Positions 24,125-35,215 of a DNA stretch of 64,000 bases are shown here, piece by piece. The position numbers and the translations under genes are program-made. The notes below the pieces were generated by a model that searched no databases, had not been told where the DNA came from, and saw only the letters and a list, made by a program, of their open reading frames with translations. Source of the stretch: Scylla paramamosain (Eukaryota; Arthropoda; Malacostraca; Decapoda; Portunidae); the NCBI RefSeq assembly GCF_035594125.1, contig NC_087166.1, positions 22,371,266-22,435,265 on the forward strand, in the 5' to 3' direction. The first letter of the stretch is position 1. Every line of letters starts with the position of its first letter.

Positions 24125-24445
24125 TCAGGCGAGGGAGGGAGGGAGGGACGGGGAGAGAGAGAGACGGGGGGTAGACCAGACCGCCCTGTTTTGTGTTGCT
24201 TTGCGTTGTGTTATCTTGTGTTGTCGCGTGATGTGGTGTGTTATGTAACGTTATGTTATGTGGTGTGTTGCTGTGCTATGTATTGTTTTGTTTTCCGTTG
24301 TGTATCATGTGATGTTCCTCTGGCTTAGGTTTGCTGTATTGTTTTGTCCTGTTATGTATTATGCATTGTGTTGTGTTGTGCTGTGTTGCGTGGTGCTTGT
24401 GTTATGTTTCACTGTGTTGCGCTGGAATGCACTCAGCTGTAATGC
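24125..24445. repeat. (GGGA)n block and TGTGTTG cryptic repeat
   Basis: 24129-24150 has four GGGA-type units plus GGGG, a quadruplex-prone motif. 24180-24440 is a field of TGTGTTG/TATGTTATG words with no clean period. Cys/Val/Leu-rich frames here are repeat translations. Confidence 0.7.
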
Positions 24446-24447
24446 AT

Positions 24448-24451
<4 letters not shown>

Positions 24452-24540
<89 letters not shown>
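24452..24540. repeat. (CT)n microsatellite, ~89 bp
   Basis: Uninterrupted CT run. Confidence 0.98.
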
Positions 24541-24541
<1 letters not shown>

Positions 24542-24602
24542 ACACTGTACATAAATTCACATCTTTATAATAAAACAAAAGCTTAATGAAAATGACGCCA
24601 GA

Positions 24603-24603
<1 letters not shown>

Positions 24604-24669
<66 letters not shown>

Positions 24670-24682
24670 ACCACCACCACCA
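24604..24682. repeat. (AC)n then (CCA)n compound microsatellite
   Basis: AC run to 24669 that changes into CCA triplets. Confidence 0.96.
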
Positions 24683-25660
<978 letters not shown>

Positions 25661-25890
25661 GAACACAAGAAAATAAGGGAAGCTGCAAGAAGCCATCAGG
25701 CCTACACGTAGCAGTCCCTGTATGAAACATTCCTACCTATTTCCATCTATCCATAAATTTGCCTAATCATCTTTTAAAGCTTCCTAATGACTTAGCATTA
25801 ACAACCTGATTACCGAGTCCGTTCCATTCATCTACCACTCTTAAAACCAATGCATTCCTCTTTCTCCATCTCTCTAACACCAGTGCAAGG
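25661..25890 (-). mobile_element. LINE-a 3' end with C-terminus of ORF2
   Basis: Read on the minus strand it first encodes RVVDEWNGLGNQVVNAKSLG, then SFKR, a stop, and LGKFMDRWK. This fits the C-terminal tail of CR1/Jockey-type ORF2 proteins (RVVDxWNxLPxxVVxAxSVxSFK). The 3' untranslated end follows with CAGGGACTGCTACGTGTAGG, CCTGATGGCTTCTTGCAGCT and TCCCTTATTTTCTTGTGTTC, terminating at 25661. It is 5'-truncated and carries a stop, so it is a dead copy. Confidence 0.85.
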
Positions 25891-26077
25891 GTCATGGGCC
25901 ACAGTGTCTTCAGCCCACAAAGCCTGGCACTGGAGAGCTCATGCAATAGCGATTCGTCTTCATATTTCTTGGGTTTTCATTGTTTTTAGTTCGTGAAGAG
26001 TTTCCCGACAGCTTAATTTTTGTTGTCTTTCTTTGCCTTAAGAGTTTACACAGACTAATTCACTCTGTCTGTGTTTG

Positions 26078-26080
<3 letters not shown>
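25891..26080. other. Unique spacer
   Basis: Nothing recognised. Confidence 0.35.
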
Positions 26081-26162
<82 letters not shown>

Positions 26163-26211
26163 TAATCCTAAAATCAAAGTTGTCACCTATCCATTTTCCC
26201 CCTTTTCATAA

Positions 26212-26279
<68 letters not shown>
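26081..26279. repeat. Two (CT)n arrays (26081-26158, 26215-26279)
   Basis: Two pure CT runs of ~78 and ~65 bp separated by 56 bp of unique sequence. Confidence 0.98.
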
Positions 26280-26281
<2 letters not shown>

Positions 26282-26339
26282 TGACTAATACTATTAACTT
26301 CATCCCTTCCCGCCTCTGCCTGCCTCCCTCACTCTGCCT

Positions 26340-26652
26340 CAGCCGTGGAGGTATTAAGGGTAGTGGTCAGCTCCGCCCCGGCAGCCGCCCTCCGCCTGTC
26401 AGCTGCCCGGGCCGCGGCGGTGCGGTGCGCGGGGCAGTCATGGGAACCGACACTTCGCGAATTGGAATCAGGCCACCGCGTTTGGATCTGGCCGAGTGTG
26501 CCGAGCGTGGCGTCCCCGGTGCCGCACTGCCACGCGAGGACCTCAGGCTCTCTCTCCAGCTGATAAAGGAATATGACTGTCCTTCCATTGGCGACTCATT
26601 CAGGGTCACTGACGCTTTGTTGTTATTGTACAGTCGTAGTCACTGGTCATAG
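26340..26652 (+). other. GC-rich open segment, unrecognised
   Basis: A GC- and CpG-rich 250-bp segment is open in two + frames. The frame from ATG at 26425 gives 75 residues with fairly balanced composition (RIGIRPPRLDLAECAERGV and SLQLIKEYDCPSIGDSFRV). I do not recognise a family and see no strong splice sites. It could be an exon, but GC-rich DNA has few stops, so chance is as likely. Confidence 0.2.
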
Positions 26653-26782
26653 TTACGGGGATAGTTAATTTTCACTGATTTATTATAAAGTATTTTTCAG
26701 TCCTCCGTCCTCCTCATGTACTGACAGTCTTCTTAAGTCTCATAATTGATAGATTTTAGCTGACCAGAGGGCTTAAGATCGC

Positions 26783-26990
26783 TAAGAAAATAAGGGAAGC
26801 TACAGAAAGCCGTCAGGCCTACACTAATCACTGCATGATACACGGCTACCTATTTCCACCTATCATCCTTAGCCACAAATTTGTCACATCTTTTAAAGTA
26901 GAGGTGACTGAAGTCTGTTACTCGACTTCTGACCACAAATGTACTAGTTTCACACTCGTCTGTGAATGTTTTAGAGGAAGCAGCGGAAAC
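26783..26990 (-). mobile_element. LINE-a 3' end, decayed
   Basis: Contains AAGAAAATAAGGGAAGCTAC, AGAAAGCCGTCAGGCCTACA and TACCTATTTCCACCTATCATCC in the antisense order of the 25661 copy. On the minus strand a diverged ORF2 tail precedes it (for example CDKFVAKDDRWK before a stop). Confidence 0.75.
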
Positions 26991-27605
26991 TTTCACTAGG
27001 CTTGAAACTTTTCCCGTCCATCGCATTGAGGAGGAGCAGAGATTAATCAGACATTTTAATAGCCTTGTTCCCTCAGTGGACCACCTTTGCACACAGAATA
27101 CAATCTATTCTCACAAAGCGCTGCATCCCGCCGCTCACTCCCTGCATCCGTCACGGCCACTTCATGTCAAGGAAGGAAGATGGGAAGCATTCCAATTATG
27201 AACCAACTACTTGCTCCGTCAGGCAGCGATGTGGCGACGCATTGAGATACCGTATTTTCAGGTAAAGGAGAACGGACCCAGCTAACCTCCCGGCGCACCC
27301 AGGAAGGCCACGCAGCGATACTTTAAGCTTTCATTGCTGCGGTTTGTCCTGAATCTGATAATTCCAAGGACAATATTTCAAGATGCAACTGACGCCAAAA
27401 GAAGTGACAGAGGAGTTAAAATTTTGAGTGATTATGTTTTTGTTTATAAAATCGCTTAGGGTTACATAGAAAAGTAAAAAAAAAAAAGAAATAGAAGCCA
27501 TAGTGTCATTAGAAGTCAAAGAGTAAAGGAAGTTTGAAAATACATGAGCCAATAAGAGTAGATAAGTAACAAAGTAACAAAGGACACACTCTAATTAAAA
27601 AGTAA
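26991..27605. other. Unique spacer, nothing recognised
   Basis: High-complexity to 27350, then A-rich. Confidence 0.4.
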
Positions 27606-28280
27606 AAAAAAGTTAAGGAACCAGGAAAAGTATCAGCCAGTACGAGAAAAAAGTTACGAATCAGGAAAAATATCAGCCAGTACGAGAAAAAAGTTACGAA
27701 TCAGGTAAAATATCAGCCAGTACGAGAAAAAGTTACGGAATCAGAAAAAATGAGCCAGTACGAAAAAAAAAGTTACGGAGCCAGGAAAAATATGAGCCAG
27801 TACGAGAAAAGTTAAGGGACCAGGAAAAATATGAGCCAATACGAGAAAAAGTTAAGGGGCCAGGAAAAATATCAGCCAGTACGAGAAAAAAGTTACGAAT
27901 CAGGAAAAATATCAGCCAGTACGAGAAAAAAGTTACGGAATCAGGAAAACTATCAGCCAGTACGAGAAAAAAATTACGAATGAGGAAAAATATCAGCCAG
28001 TAGGAGAAAAAAGTTACGAATCAGGAAAAATATCAGCCAGTACGAGAAAAAAGTTACGGAATCAGGAAAAATATCAGCCAGTACGAGAAAAAAGTTACGA
28101 ATGAGGAAAAATATCAGCCAGTACGAGAAAAAAGTTACGAATCAGGAAAAATATCAGCCAGTACGAGAAAAAAGTTATGGAATCAGGAAAAATATCAGCC
28201 AGTACGAGAAAAAAAGTTACGAATCAGGAAAAATATGAGCCAGTACGAGAAAAAGTTAAGGAACCAGGAAAAATATGAAA
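27606..28280. repeat. 40-bp minisatellite, 17 copies
   Basis: The unit is GTTACGAATCAGGAAAAATA followed by TCAGCCAGTACGAGAAAAAA. Copies start near 27611, 27652, 27692 and so on to 28253. Edge units carry GTTAAGGAACC/GTTAAGGGACC and ATGAGCC variants, while inner units alternate GTTACGAATC and GTTACGGAATC. The period of 40-41 bp is not a multiple of three, so the Lys/Ser/Gln-rich frames are not protein evidence. Confidence 0.95.
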
Positions 28281-28765
28281 AACAAAAGACAACATTAAGG
28301 AGGCTTCAATCTAACAAACACGCTTCACAGGACAAACTATCACAAGACACTCCTAAGAATACCTACACAGACGGTATAGTGAACATCTACTATAAGCCAG
28401 ACCTGACCATCCGTGAGCCCAACACACGATCAACTAAAAGGCTAAATCAACTGTTAAGAGTACACGAAGATCAGACGAACAGACAAACCAGACTAACCGT
28501 TAACCGAGCGGAACATGAACTACAAGACAGACTAGATCAACTGTCACCCGAGTACATTAAGATGAACTAAAGGAACAGACAGATCTCAGTAGAATCCCAA
28601 CTAGAAGACCAGACTGACCAAATCAAGCCTTAACCAATTATATAAAGATTAACTAATATATCAGACAGAACCAGACCGAGTACTCGTAAACCAACTAGAA
28701 CACACCAGATCAAAAATTAACCAAACGAAGGTGAAGTAAGAAACCAAATCAACACCAAACCCGAA
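28281..28765. other. A-rich spacer with unrecognised open frame
   Basis: A frame beginning inside the minisatellite (28235) stays open to 28570. It has Gln/Asn/Arg/Leu-rich composition and no recognised domain. The sequence repeats loose GACCAGACTGACC/ACTAAACC words. Confidence 0.4.
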
Positions 28766-28985
28766 TACTTATCTCCATCTGGCGGCGCATCACTGCAGTA
28801 CATTCTTAGTCTCGCAGTTCGCCCGTATCTGTCAGGAATTAGCGGCGCTGCAAACTATCATAGCGAGGCGCGGCAATATTAGCGAGTGATATACGAGACT
28901 CGAGGGTAATTACTCCAATAATAGCGCAACTGATCGGCCGGACCCCCACGGAGCCGTCATTTGCATTTTTTCATTAATGAGTAAT
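28766..28985. promoter_or_regulatory. High-complexity island with POU octamer and homeodomain palindrome
   Basis: CpG-containing unique sequence between A-rich DNA and triplet repeats. It holds ATTTGCAT (28959-28966), the exact complement of the POU octamer ATGCAAAT, followed four bases later by the palindrome TCATTAATGA (28971-28980), a paired-type homeodomain dimer-like site. Motif matching alone is weak; function is inference. Confidence 0.3.
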
Positions 28986-29011
28986 ATGTTGTTCCATTTG
29001 CACTTCATGTA

Positions 29012-29032
29012 ATGATGGTGATGATGATGATG

Positions 29033-29097
<65 letters not shown>

Positions 29098-29098
29098 C
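29012..29098. repeat. (ATG)n then (ATA)n array
   Basis: ATG triplets to about 29033, then about 22 pure AAT/ATA triplets. Confidence 0.97.
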
Positions 29099-29199
29099 AC
29101 ATTTTTCTTTTTCTCTTTTTTCCTTTTACGTCATTCATCCATCTTATTTTATTCCGTCTGTCTTTTTCAGTTGTAAGATTATCACATAATAAGAGTGAC

Positions 29200-29558
29200 A
29201 GTAGTATTATTATTAGTAGTAATAGTAGTAGTAGTAGTAGTAGAAATTATCTGTATTACCGTTATGTTTCTTCTCTGTCTCGCTTTGTAAAACCCCACTA
29301 ATATCTTGGAGCAGACACACACACACACACACACACACACACGATGACAGCGCTGCTAGCATCACCCTCCTGCCGGGTAACCAAACCAAACACTTCTCAC
29401 CCAACACCCACCACCCATTCACCGCCAGATGGACAAGAGTGGCGGCGTGAAGGGAGGCAAACCCACACTGGCCGCGCCCGTCAGGAACCGAACCGCGGAT
29501 CCCTTGGTTGTGAGGCAAGCGTGTTAACCTCTGAGCTAACTAGTACACCACAGACCCC
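29200..29558 (-). mobile_element. tRNA-derived SINE (type B)
   Basis: On the minus strand the head begins near GGGGTCTGTGG (29548-29558). An A box TTAGCTCAGAGG (29528-29539) and a B box GGTTCGGTTCC (29484-29494) are 55-56 bp apart, tRNA spacing. Between them CTTG and CAAG can pair around a 7-base loop CTCACAA (anticodon CAC, valine-like). A unique body of about 140 bp, an internal GT run (29315-29342), more unique sequence and a (TAC/TAT)n tail (29203-29245) follow. Head, body and tail support a SINE rather than a functional tRNA gene; the acceptor stem does not pair. Confidence 0.7.
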
Positions 29559-29604
29559 TATCATTAGTTTTCTATCAACGCAAACCAATAATATCAACAC
29601 CAAA

Positions 29605-29630
29605 TACACACACACACACACACACACACA
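29605..29630. repeat. (AC)n short microsatellite
   Basis: 13 AC units. Confidence 0.95.
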
Positions 29631-29749
29631 GTATACAGAGTAAAAAGATAATGACATTTCGCTAACAAACTATTAATGGATACGCATTACACAGGAATTG
29701 TTAAAAACGGTGTTGATTGTGATTGGGTGTCGCGGTCTCATTAGGGTGA

Positions 29750-29960
29750 TGGAGGCTGGAAGGCGGGAAGGCGAGGCGTGGGACGAGGGAATGCGCGATG
29801 GCGTGGATGGGAGAACGCGGAATGAGGGAGGAGGGAATAAGGGGGGGAAGGAATAGGAAGCGAAGGGAAAGAGGAAGGAGAAAGAAATAGGAGACGGAGG
29901 GAATGAGGGAGGAAGAAACTGAAGCGAGAGGAATGAAAGAAGAAAGGCAGAAGCGACAGG
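29750..29960. repeat. Purine-rich tract
   Basis: GGAGGGAATAAGGG and GAAGG words in about 210 bp of mostly A/G. Confidence 0.75.
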
Positions 29961-30078
29961 GAGATTAAGAAACACACTAATAAATTGAATAAGAAAGGAT
30001 AACAATAACAAACGAGTATTAACACTCCATTTAGGGGAAGTATTTATTTGCCATAATAGTCAATAAATACAAGTGATA

Positions 30079-30284
30079 TAACCCTTTAACTGCAATCATC
30101 TTTCAGTAACGTGTAGTGATGCAAGTCTAGAGATTGACAGTGAAGGCCACCACTGCTACAAAAAGCGGAGTAATCGTGCAGTTAAATCATTCTAGTATCT
30201 GCAATTATAGTTTTTTGTGTATTTGTATCGTCTAGAATTACTCGTATAACAAGCATAGCATTATCTTTATCAGTCAAAGGGTTA
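30079..30284. mobile_element. MITE-2 copy (~206 bp)
   Basis: Ends TAACCCTTTAACTG (30079-30092) and CAGTCAAAGGGTTA (30271-30284) are inverted repeats with one mismatch in 14. If the outer TA pairs are read as target duplications the element is 202 bp with TA at both sides, as in Tc1/mariner-type insertions. The interior is non-coding and AT-rich. A related copy lies at 58049-58262. Confidence 0.55.
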
Positions 30285-30415
30285 AGATAATATAACTCAG
30301 TGTAGTTACATGATTTTCTTGTGGACTACAGTAAATATATTTTAGCTATTGATCTTATTACTAATATATTAGTTTTCTTTTTTTGTATCATGCCATATTG
30401 GTTACATACAAATTA

Positions 30416-30540
30416 GTGTTAGATTGTTGTAGTTAATGAATATCTATTCATTTATTTGTCTATCAGTGCATCTATCTATATGTGTATCTATCTACTTATC
30501 TATCTATCTGTGCATTTATCTATCCACATATCTATTTATC
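30416..30540. repeat. Imperfect (TATC)n repeat
   Basis: TATCTATC words with TGTGCATT interruptions for about 120 bp. Confidence 0.85.
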
Positions 30541-30776
30541 ACTGGTGTTGCGGCGTGATACTTAGTACTTCTGTTACTGTGTTGCTCTTTGTTGTACTTC
30601 GTGTTGCATTGTTACGGTGAATTGTGAAATGCTATCTCTGTTGTGCTGCGTCACCTTGTACCGTCCTGTTGTCTTGTCTTGCATTGCACCGTGTTGTACT
30701 GAGCTTCACTGGGCAGTGTTCTGCTATATGATGTTACATTTTCTGTGCTGTTGCTCTTTACCGTGAGTGATTTAGA
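30541..30776. repeat. TGTTG-rich cryptic repeat
   Basis: GTGTTG, TGTTAC and GTTGTACT words recur irregularly. It resembles the 24180-24440 field. Confidence 0.5.
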
Positions 30777-30813
30777 TCGTTATTTTGCAGATGAAATTAC
30801 ACGTTGAAGGTTA

Positions 30814-30816
<3 letters not shown>

Positions 30817-30880
<64 letters not shown>

Positions 30881-30958
30881 CTCAGGTCTATTTTGCTTTG
30901 TCGCTTAACACACACACACATACACACACACACTGACACACACACACGTGTGTGTATG
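30817..30958. repeat. (GT)n and inverted (AC)n pair
   Basis: (GT)n at 30817-30879 is followed after 28 bp by AC runs at 30908-30947 and then GTGTGTGTATG. The GT and AC arms are complementary and could form a hairpin. Confidence 0.9.
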
Positions 30959-31358
30959 CGTTTTTAAGCGAGAACAAGACGGGAATGTTCATAATCTGTC
31001 TGTTTCGGTAAAAGAGAAAAGTAAAAGAAAATAGAAAATAATAATCATAAAAATTTTGAACACTTCCGCACGTTTGTTTAAAGAGAACTTAACATGCACA
31101 TATGCATAACAAGTGCGAAATATGAGAGAAAACAAGAAAAATCCTTTGTTTCCCTCGGCCTTTCGTCTGTTTCGTCCGTGTTTTGTGAGGAAATATAAAA
31201 CCCAGCTAGGATTAGATGAATTAAGAAACAGATGAAGGAAAGGAAACAAAAAATAAATAAACGTAAAAGGACATGAGGAATAGGTGAGTGAGAGGAGGAT
31301 GACAGCAATACACTGAGAGTCCTTGTAATATTGAGATGGATGGCGTGGGAAGGTTTCC

Positions 31359-31359
<1 letters not shown>
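30959..31359. other. A-rich unique spacer, nothing recognised
   Basis: No repeat or gene match. Confidence 0.4.

Positions 31360-31452
<93 letters not shown>
31360..31452. repeat. (AC)n microsatellite, ~93 bp
   Basis: Uninterrupted AC run. Confidence 0.98.
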
Positions 31453-31454
<2 letters not shown>

Positions 31455-31551
31455 CGTTAATTTATAAGAGATTCGCTTCGCCAAGAAAACCCACAAGAAA
31501 AACGACAATTCTACAGAAGCATTGACGTATTCACACTCTAGCATTGCAATC

Positions 31552-31855
31552 TGTTACTGAAAGAGCGAGAATGACAGTAAGAGTAACACCATCGATAAGG
31601 GCAACAGGCAGAGTTAGCCACTGGACATAATAAAGCACTAAGATATTGGCTCGTTTCTACATTAAAACTAAAAACAAAAATGCACACTAATTATTGACGA
31701 GTTTATTCTGAATCTGACCTCGCACCTTGAAAGAGCGAAAGTATAAGACTAAAAAAAAAAAATAGATAAAGAGGCTGAATCAAGAGTCGACCACTAGAAA
31801 TGAGAGTACTGAAGGTGTTGGCTAATTTCTGCATAAAATCTTAAGTGCAGAGGAC
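31552..31855. repeat. Diverged tandem duplication, ~170-bp unit
   Basis: TGAAAGAGCGAGAATGACAGTAAG ... GATATTGGCTCGTTTCTACATTAAAA (31558-31667) is matched by TTGAAAGAGCGAAAGTATAAG ... GGTGTTGGCTAATTTCTGCATAAAA (31727-31845), cited here only as word pairs. Confidence 0.7.
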
Positions 31856-32260
31856 AGTCACCCTTGGACACGCCTCGCCCTCAGTATTTCTTTAGCATCC
31901 ATCCCGCGATCGTAAGCTGATCCTTCTAAGACTGCACTGTTCTATCGGGTCATGGGTGAGGCGGCGGGACAGAGACGCTGCTAACTTTCCTTGGAGAAGT
32001 GTGTGTGGGAACGGAGAAGCAAGCACAGTTAACCTTTCCCAGCACCTCCCTTCCTCTCCTGCAGGCTTGTCCGGGGTTGTCATGGACGCAGGAACACGAT
32101 AGGACACGGTGGTGGTGGCGGTGGCGGCGAGATGAAGGAAAGACTACGTAGGGGGAGGAACACCTAGGATAAGATGATAGTGAAGGAAACACGCGAGGAA
32201 AGTCAGGAATGATGTAGATGAAGGCGCTGCAGTAAAGATGAAAATACTGTATAACATTTA
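31856..32260. other. Unique spacer with acceptor-like pyrimidine tract
   Basis: 31860-32110 is high-complexity. At 32035-32062 TTAACC plus a C/T run ending CTCCTGCAG resembles a 3' splice site, but the downstream frames close quickly and no exon is recognised. Confidence 0.3.
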
Positions 32261-32475
32261 GAGATATTCTGAAACTCTTCTGCGCTGCATCTCCACTGTT
32301 ACATTCCAAAGGCTCCAGTTAAAGTGATACGGATTTTTAAGGGTGTTTTTTTACGATTCCAGAGAGATTAACGATTTCTACATTATCATCAGGAGAAACA
32401 CTCTTAAGAACCCAGCAGATCATCTCCGTGGGCCTTGAAGATAGCCGTGGTGAGAGCAGAGCGTTTCAGAATACT
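32261..32475 (+). mobile_element. MITE-1 copy, near full length
   Basis: GAGATATTCTGAAAC at the left and GTTTCAGAATACTC at the right are inverted repeats (the central 10 bp match). The interior includes TTCCAAAGGCTCCAGTTAAA, ACGGATTTTTAAGGGTGTTT, AGGAGAAACACTCTTAAGAA and GCAGATCATCTCCGTGGGCC. Length 215 bp. Confidence 0.85.
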
Positions 32476-32925
32476 CGTTTTAAGAGACTGATGGCATATT
32501 AGTAAACACAGCCTCGAAAGTTCTGTGTACAGATTCGAGCCTATCTTCTAATCAGATGAAAATACGTCATTATTTTTTGACAGATGGCATATTGGTAAAC
32601 TTGGAAACTCTAGGCTTTGTGCACGTGTTCGACTCCATCTCTTCCTGTTCAGAAATCCCGTCAGCGCCTCCAGTAGCTATGTACCTCGTGGGGCAATGCA
32701 CAGAGGCGCGGCCACCACTGGTAAGGGAAAGGTGCTGGGATGAAGGCATTAATTATTTGCCCACACCAGTCCTGCTAGCGTCTGAGGTGTGCTGGGAGAG
32801 GCCTGGTGTGACGCGCCGCTCCGAGAGAGAAAGGGTGGGAATGTGTTTTGTCAAGCAGGATTTGAAAATTATGAAAATTACGAATATTTTTAGTTGTCAT
32901 TCTAATTTTCGTTGAATCTGGTTTG

Positions 32926-32928
<3 letters not shown>
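32476..32928. other. Unique spacer with unrecognised open frame
   Basis: CTGATGGCATATTAGTAAAC and CAGATGGCATATTGGTAAAC form a short repeat pair near 32488 and 32582. A + frame from 32556 to 32915 is open (119 residues, for example YLVGQCTEARPPLVRERCW) but has no recognised family. Confidence 0.3.

Positions 32929-32996
<68 letters not shown>
32929..32996. repeat. (CT)n microsatellite, ~68 bp
   Basis: Uninterrupted CT run. Confidence 0.98.
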
Positions 32997-32998
<2 letters not shown>

Positions 32999-33049
32999 GT
33001 ATTTTGCCCTTCGCGAGTAACAATAAATCATCCCTGTCCGTGTCTTGCT

Positions 33050-33314
33050 GAATCACCGCCGCCTCTACGGATACTCACCCACCCGCCCGCGCACCCACGC
33101 CTCTCACCCCCTCACCTCCACGTCTCTCACTCCCACGCCCTTCACCTCCACGGACCTTCACCTTCCCGCCCACCCACAGCCACCCACACCAGTCACCTTG
33201 TTCCCCACCTGCACTCATCTTCCTTCTCTTCCATCCTTGTCTTCCTCTCTTTCCCTGACCGTCCCCTTCTTGTCTTTCTTCCGTTCCCTGACCACCCTCG
33301 CCTTGTTCCATCAC

Positions 33315-33353
<39 letters not shown>

Positions 33354-33420
33354 AAGAACTCACCAGTCTACTTCCTTCTCCTCTTGTTCCGTCACTTCAC
33401 TTCCTTACCTGCAAAAGAAA
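33050..33420. repeat. C/T-rich cryptic CACGCC/CACC repeat with (AC)n
   Basis: Loose CCTCACCTCCACG words at 33075-33210, then a C/T-rich part, then a pure AC run at 33316-33351. Confidence 0.65.
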
Positions 33421-33639
33421 GATTTCAGTCAGTAACTAACACAGATTTGTCATACGTTTGTCTGTTTATGGAAACTTGATACAGCTATTTCTAGTTTATG
33501 CATAGTACAGTGACTGAAGTTGTTACATTTAGCGAGGCAGTAAGAAGGAACGATGAAGCGTGAGAAGGTGGTGAGAAGAGGGGTGAGAGATGAGGTGAAT
33601 AAATGAAGGGTGAAAAGGGTAGGTCCGGAAGATAGTGAG

Positions 33640-34015
33640 TCATGTGATGAATCGGAGAAAGTTGAAAGGATGGAAGAAAAGGGACTGGAATAGAGAAAGA
33701 GTGATTGCATGAAAAAGAATGATGGGATGAATGCAGAAGTGAGAGCAGGGCAAGGAGCAGATGGCAAGATACAGAAAACTGAATAAGAAAGTTGCAAAGA
33801 CGAAAGAAAATGATTGGAGGAGAGAACGACTGATGATTGTATATGGAAAGGAGAAGAATGGATACTGAAAATAACGTTGTGGGAAAGGGCAGATGGCAAA
33901 GGGAGGAAAAAATAAAAAAAACTGAACAAGATAGAAAGCTGAAAATATGAAAGAACTAAATGAGAACAGGTCTGATAACCGTATGGGAAGCGAGAGGATG
34001 GGATACAGGAGCAAC
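33640..34015. repeat. Diverged tandem array, 3 units of ~140 bp
   Basis: AGAAAGTTGAAAGGATGGAA..., AGAAAGTTGCAAAGACGAAA... and AGAAAGCTGAAAATATGAAA... start successive units near 33655, 33788 and 33930. Each is followed by GAATGATGGGATGAA/GAATGGATACTG/GGATGGGATACAGG-type words. Confidence 0.65.
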
Positions 34016-34099
34016 AAACCATATGCCTCTCATTATTACATCCAACAGATAAAAGAACAGCGCCGAGGACTGAGAGAAGAAGGATTGCACACTACATGA

Positions 34100-34325
34100 C
34101 AGGCACGGAAGGGTGTGAAAGATGCAGAAGTGGGCACCGTGGCAAGGAGGAGCTGACTGTATCCCTCTATCTTTTCACCCTCAAGGAATAAAACATTGAT
34201 TTCTACGATTGAGAGAAAGACTAACAACGAAAAGATATGAAAGATACGAAAGTGAGCACCGTGGCAAGGAACAGTTAGTCTTATACCTCTCAGCCTCTCA
34301 TCTTTTCACCTTCAGGGAACAAAAG
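34100..34325. repeat. Tandem duplication, ~120-bp unit
   Basis: GTGGGCACCGTGGCAAGGAG then TATCTTTTCACCCTCAAGGAAT (34131-34188) matches GTGAGCACCGTGGCAAGGAA then CATCTTTTCACCTTCAGGGAAC (34252-34321); words are quoted separately. Confidence 0.75.
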
Positions 34326-34499
34326 GTGAAATTCGCGGACTGGGGCCACACGTCAACCGCCCAGCGAGGAGAACTAGCCGCGACGCAGATGCAAGATTAC
34401 GGAAAGATTATTTTGCATAGAGTCATACTTCCATAATTTATCTTCCTCTGGTGCAACAAAACCTGCTAAATCCACTCTCCATTCCACCTCACGTCCCTC

Positions 34500-35215
34500 C
34501 CTCGTCCGTGCCTCGCCTGCCTCGCCACATCCTCCGCCGCCGCGTCCCGGTCACCGCTCACTGCACCGCGGTCCGCATTAATTGCTTATCTAGGTGACGA
34601 GTAGCGGAGGGCAGGAGGTCACGGCGGGGTGGACGGACAGGAGGGAAAGATTGGAGTCAGGAAAACGGTGATGCTGGAGTAATAAATGCACTTACGTTTT
34701 ATCTTCATTTTTCCCCCCTCGTACTCCTTCTCTCTCTCTCTCTCTGCTCCTTATCGTTCTCCTCCTCCTCGTTCTCTTCCTCATCTTCGTCGTCCTCTTC
34801 TCCATCCTCGTTCTCTTTCTCCTCCTCGTTCTTCTTTTCCTCTTCCTGGTTGTTCTTTTTCCTTCTCTTCGTTGTTGTTCTCCTCCTCCTCGTTGTTCTT
34901 CTCCTCCTCTTTCTCGTTCTCCTCCTCCTCCTCCTTCTTCTTCTTCTTCTTCTTCTTCTTCTTCTTCTTCCTCTTCCTCTTCCTCCTCCTCCTCCTCCTC
35001 CTCCTCGTTCTCCGTTTTTTTCTTCCTCCTTGTCTTCTTTCTCGTCTTCCTCCTCCTCTTGCTCCTGCTCATCATCCTCGTTCTCGTCCTTGTCCTCCTC
35101 CTCCTCCTCCCACCGGCGACCTTCCACCTCCCGCCGCGCCTCGGGTCACTGCTCTCTGCCCCGCGTTAATTGTTTATGTAGCAGTACAGTGACTCGTCTG
35201 TCCGCGCAAGGTAAA
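34500..35215. repeat. Pyrimidine/triplet block between two related CpG-rich segments
   Basis: 34500-34610 and 35105-35210 are related: both have a C-rich CGCCGCGTCCCGGTCACCGCTC / CGCCGCGCCTCGGGTCACTGCTC part (cited as a pair), then GCATTAATTGCTTAT / GCGTTAATTGTTTAT and GACGAGTAG/GACTCGTC. Between them 34725-35110 is CTC, TTC and TCC triplet sequence, with TTC triplets at 34935-34970. Confidence 0.6.

Noticed and set aside
28235..28570. 111-residue + frame rich in Gln/Arg/Leu
   Set aside because: It starts inside the 40-bp minisatellite and continues in A-rich sequence with loose internal repeats. No domain.
29484..29558. Functional tRNA-Val(CAC)
   Set aside because: Boxes are good, but the acceptor stem does not pair and the head is followed by a SINE-like body and triplet tail.
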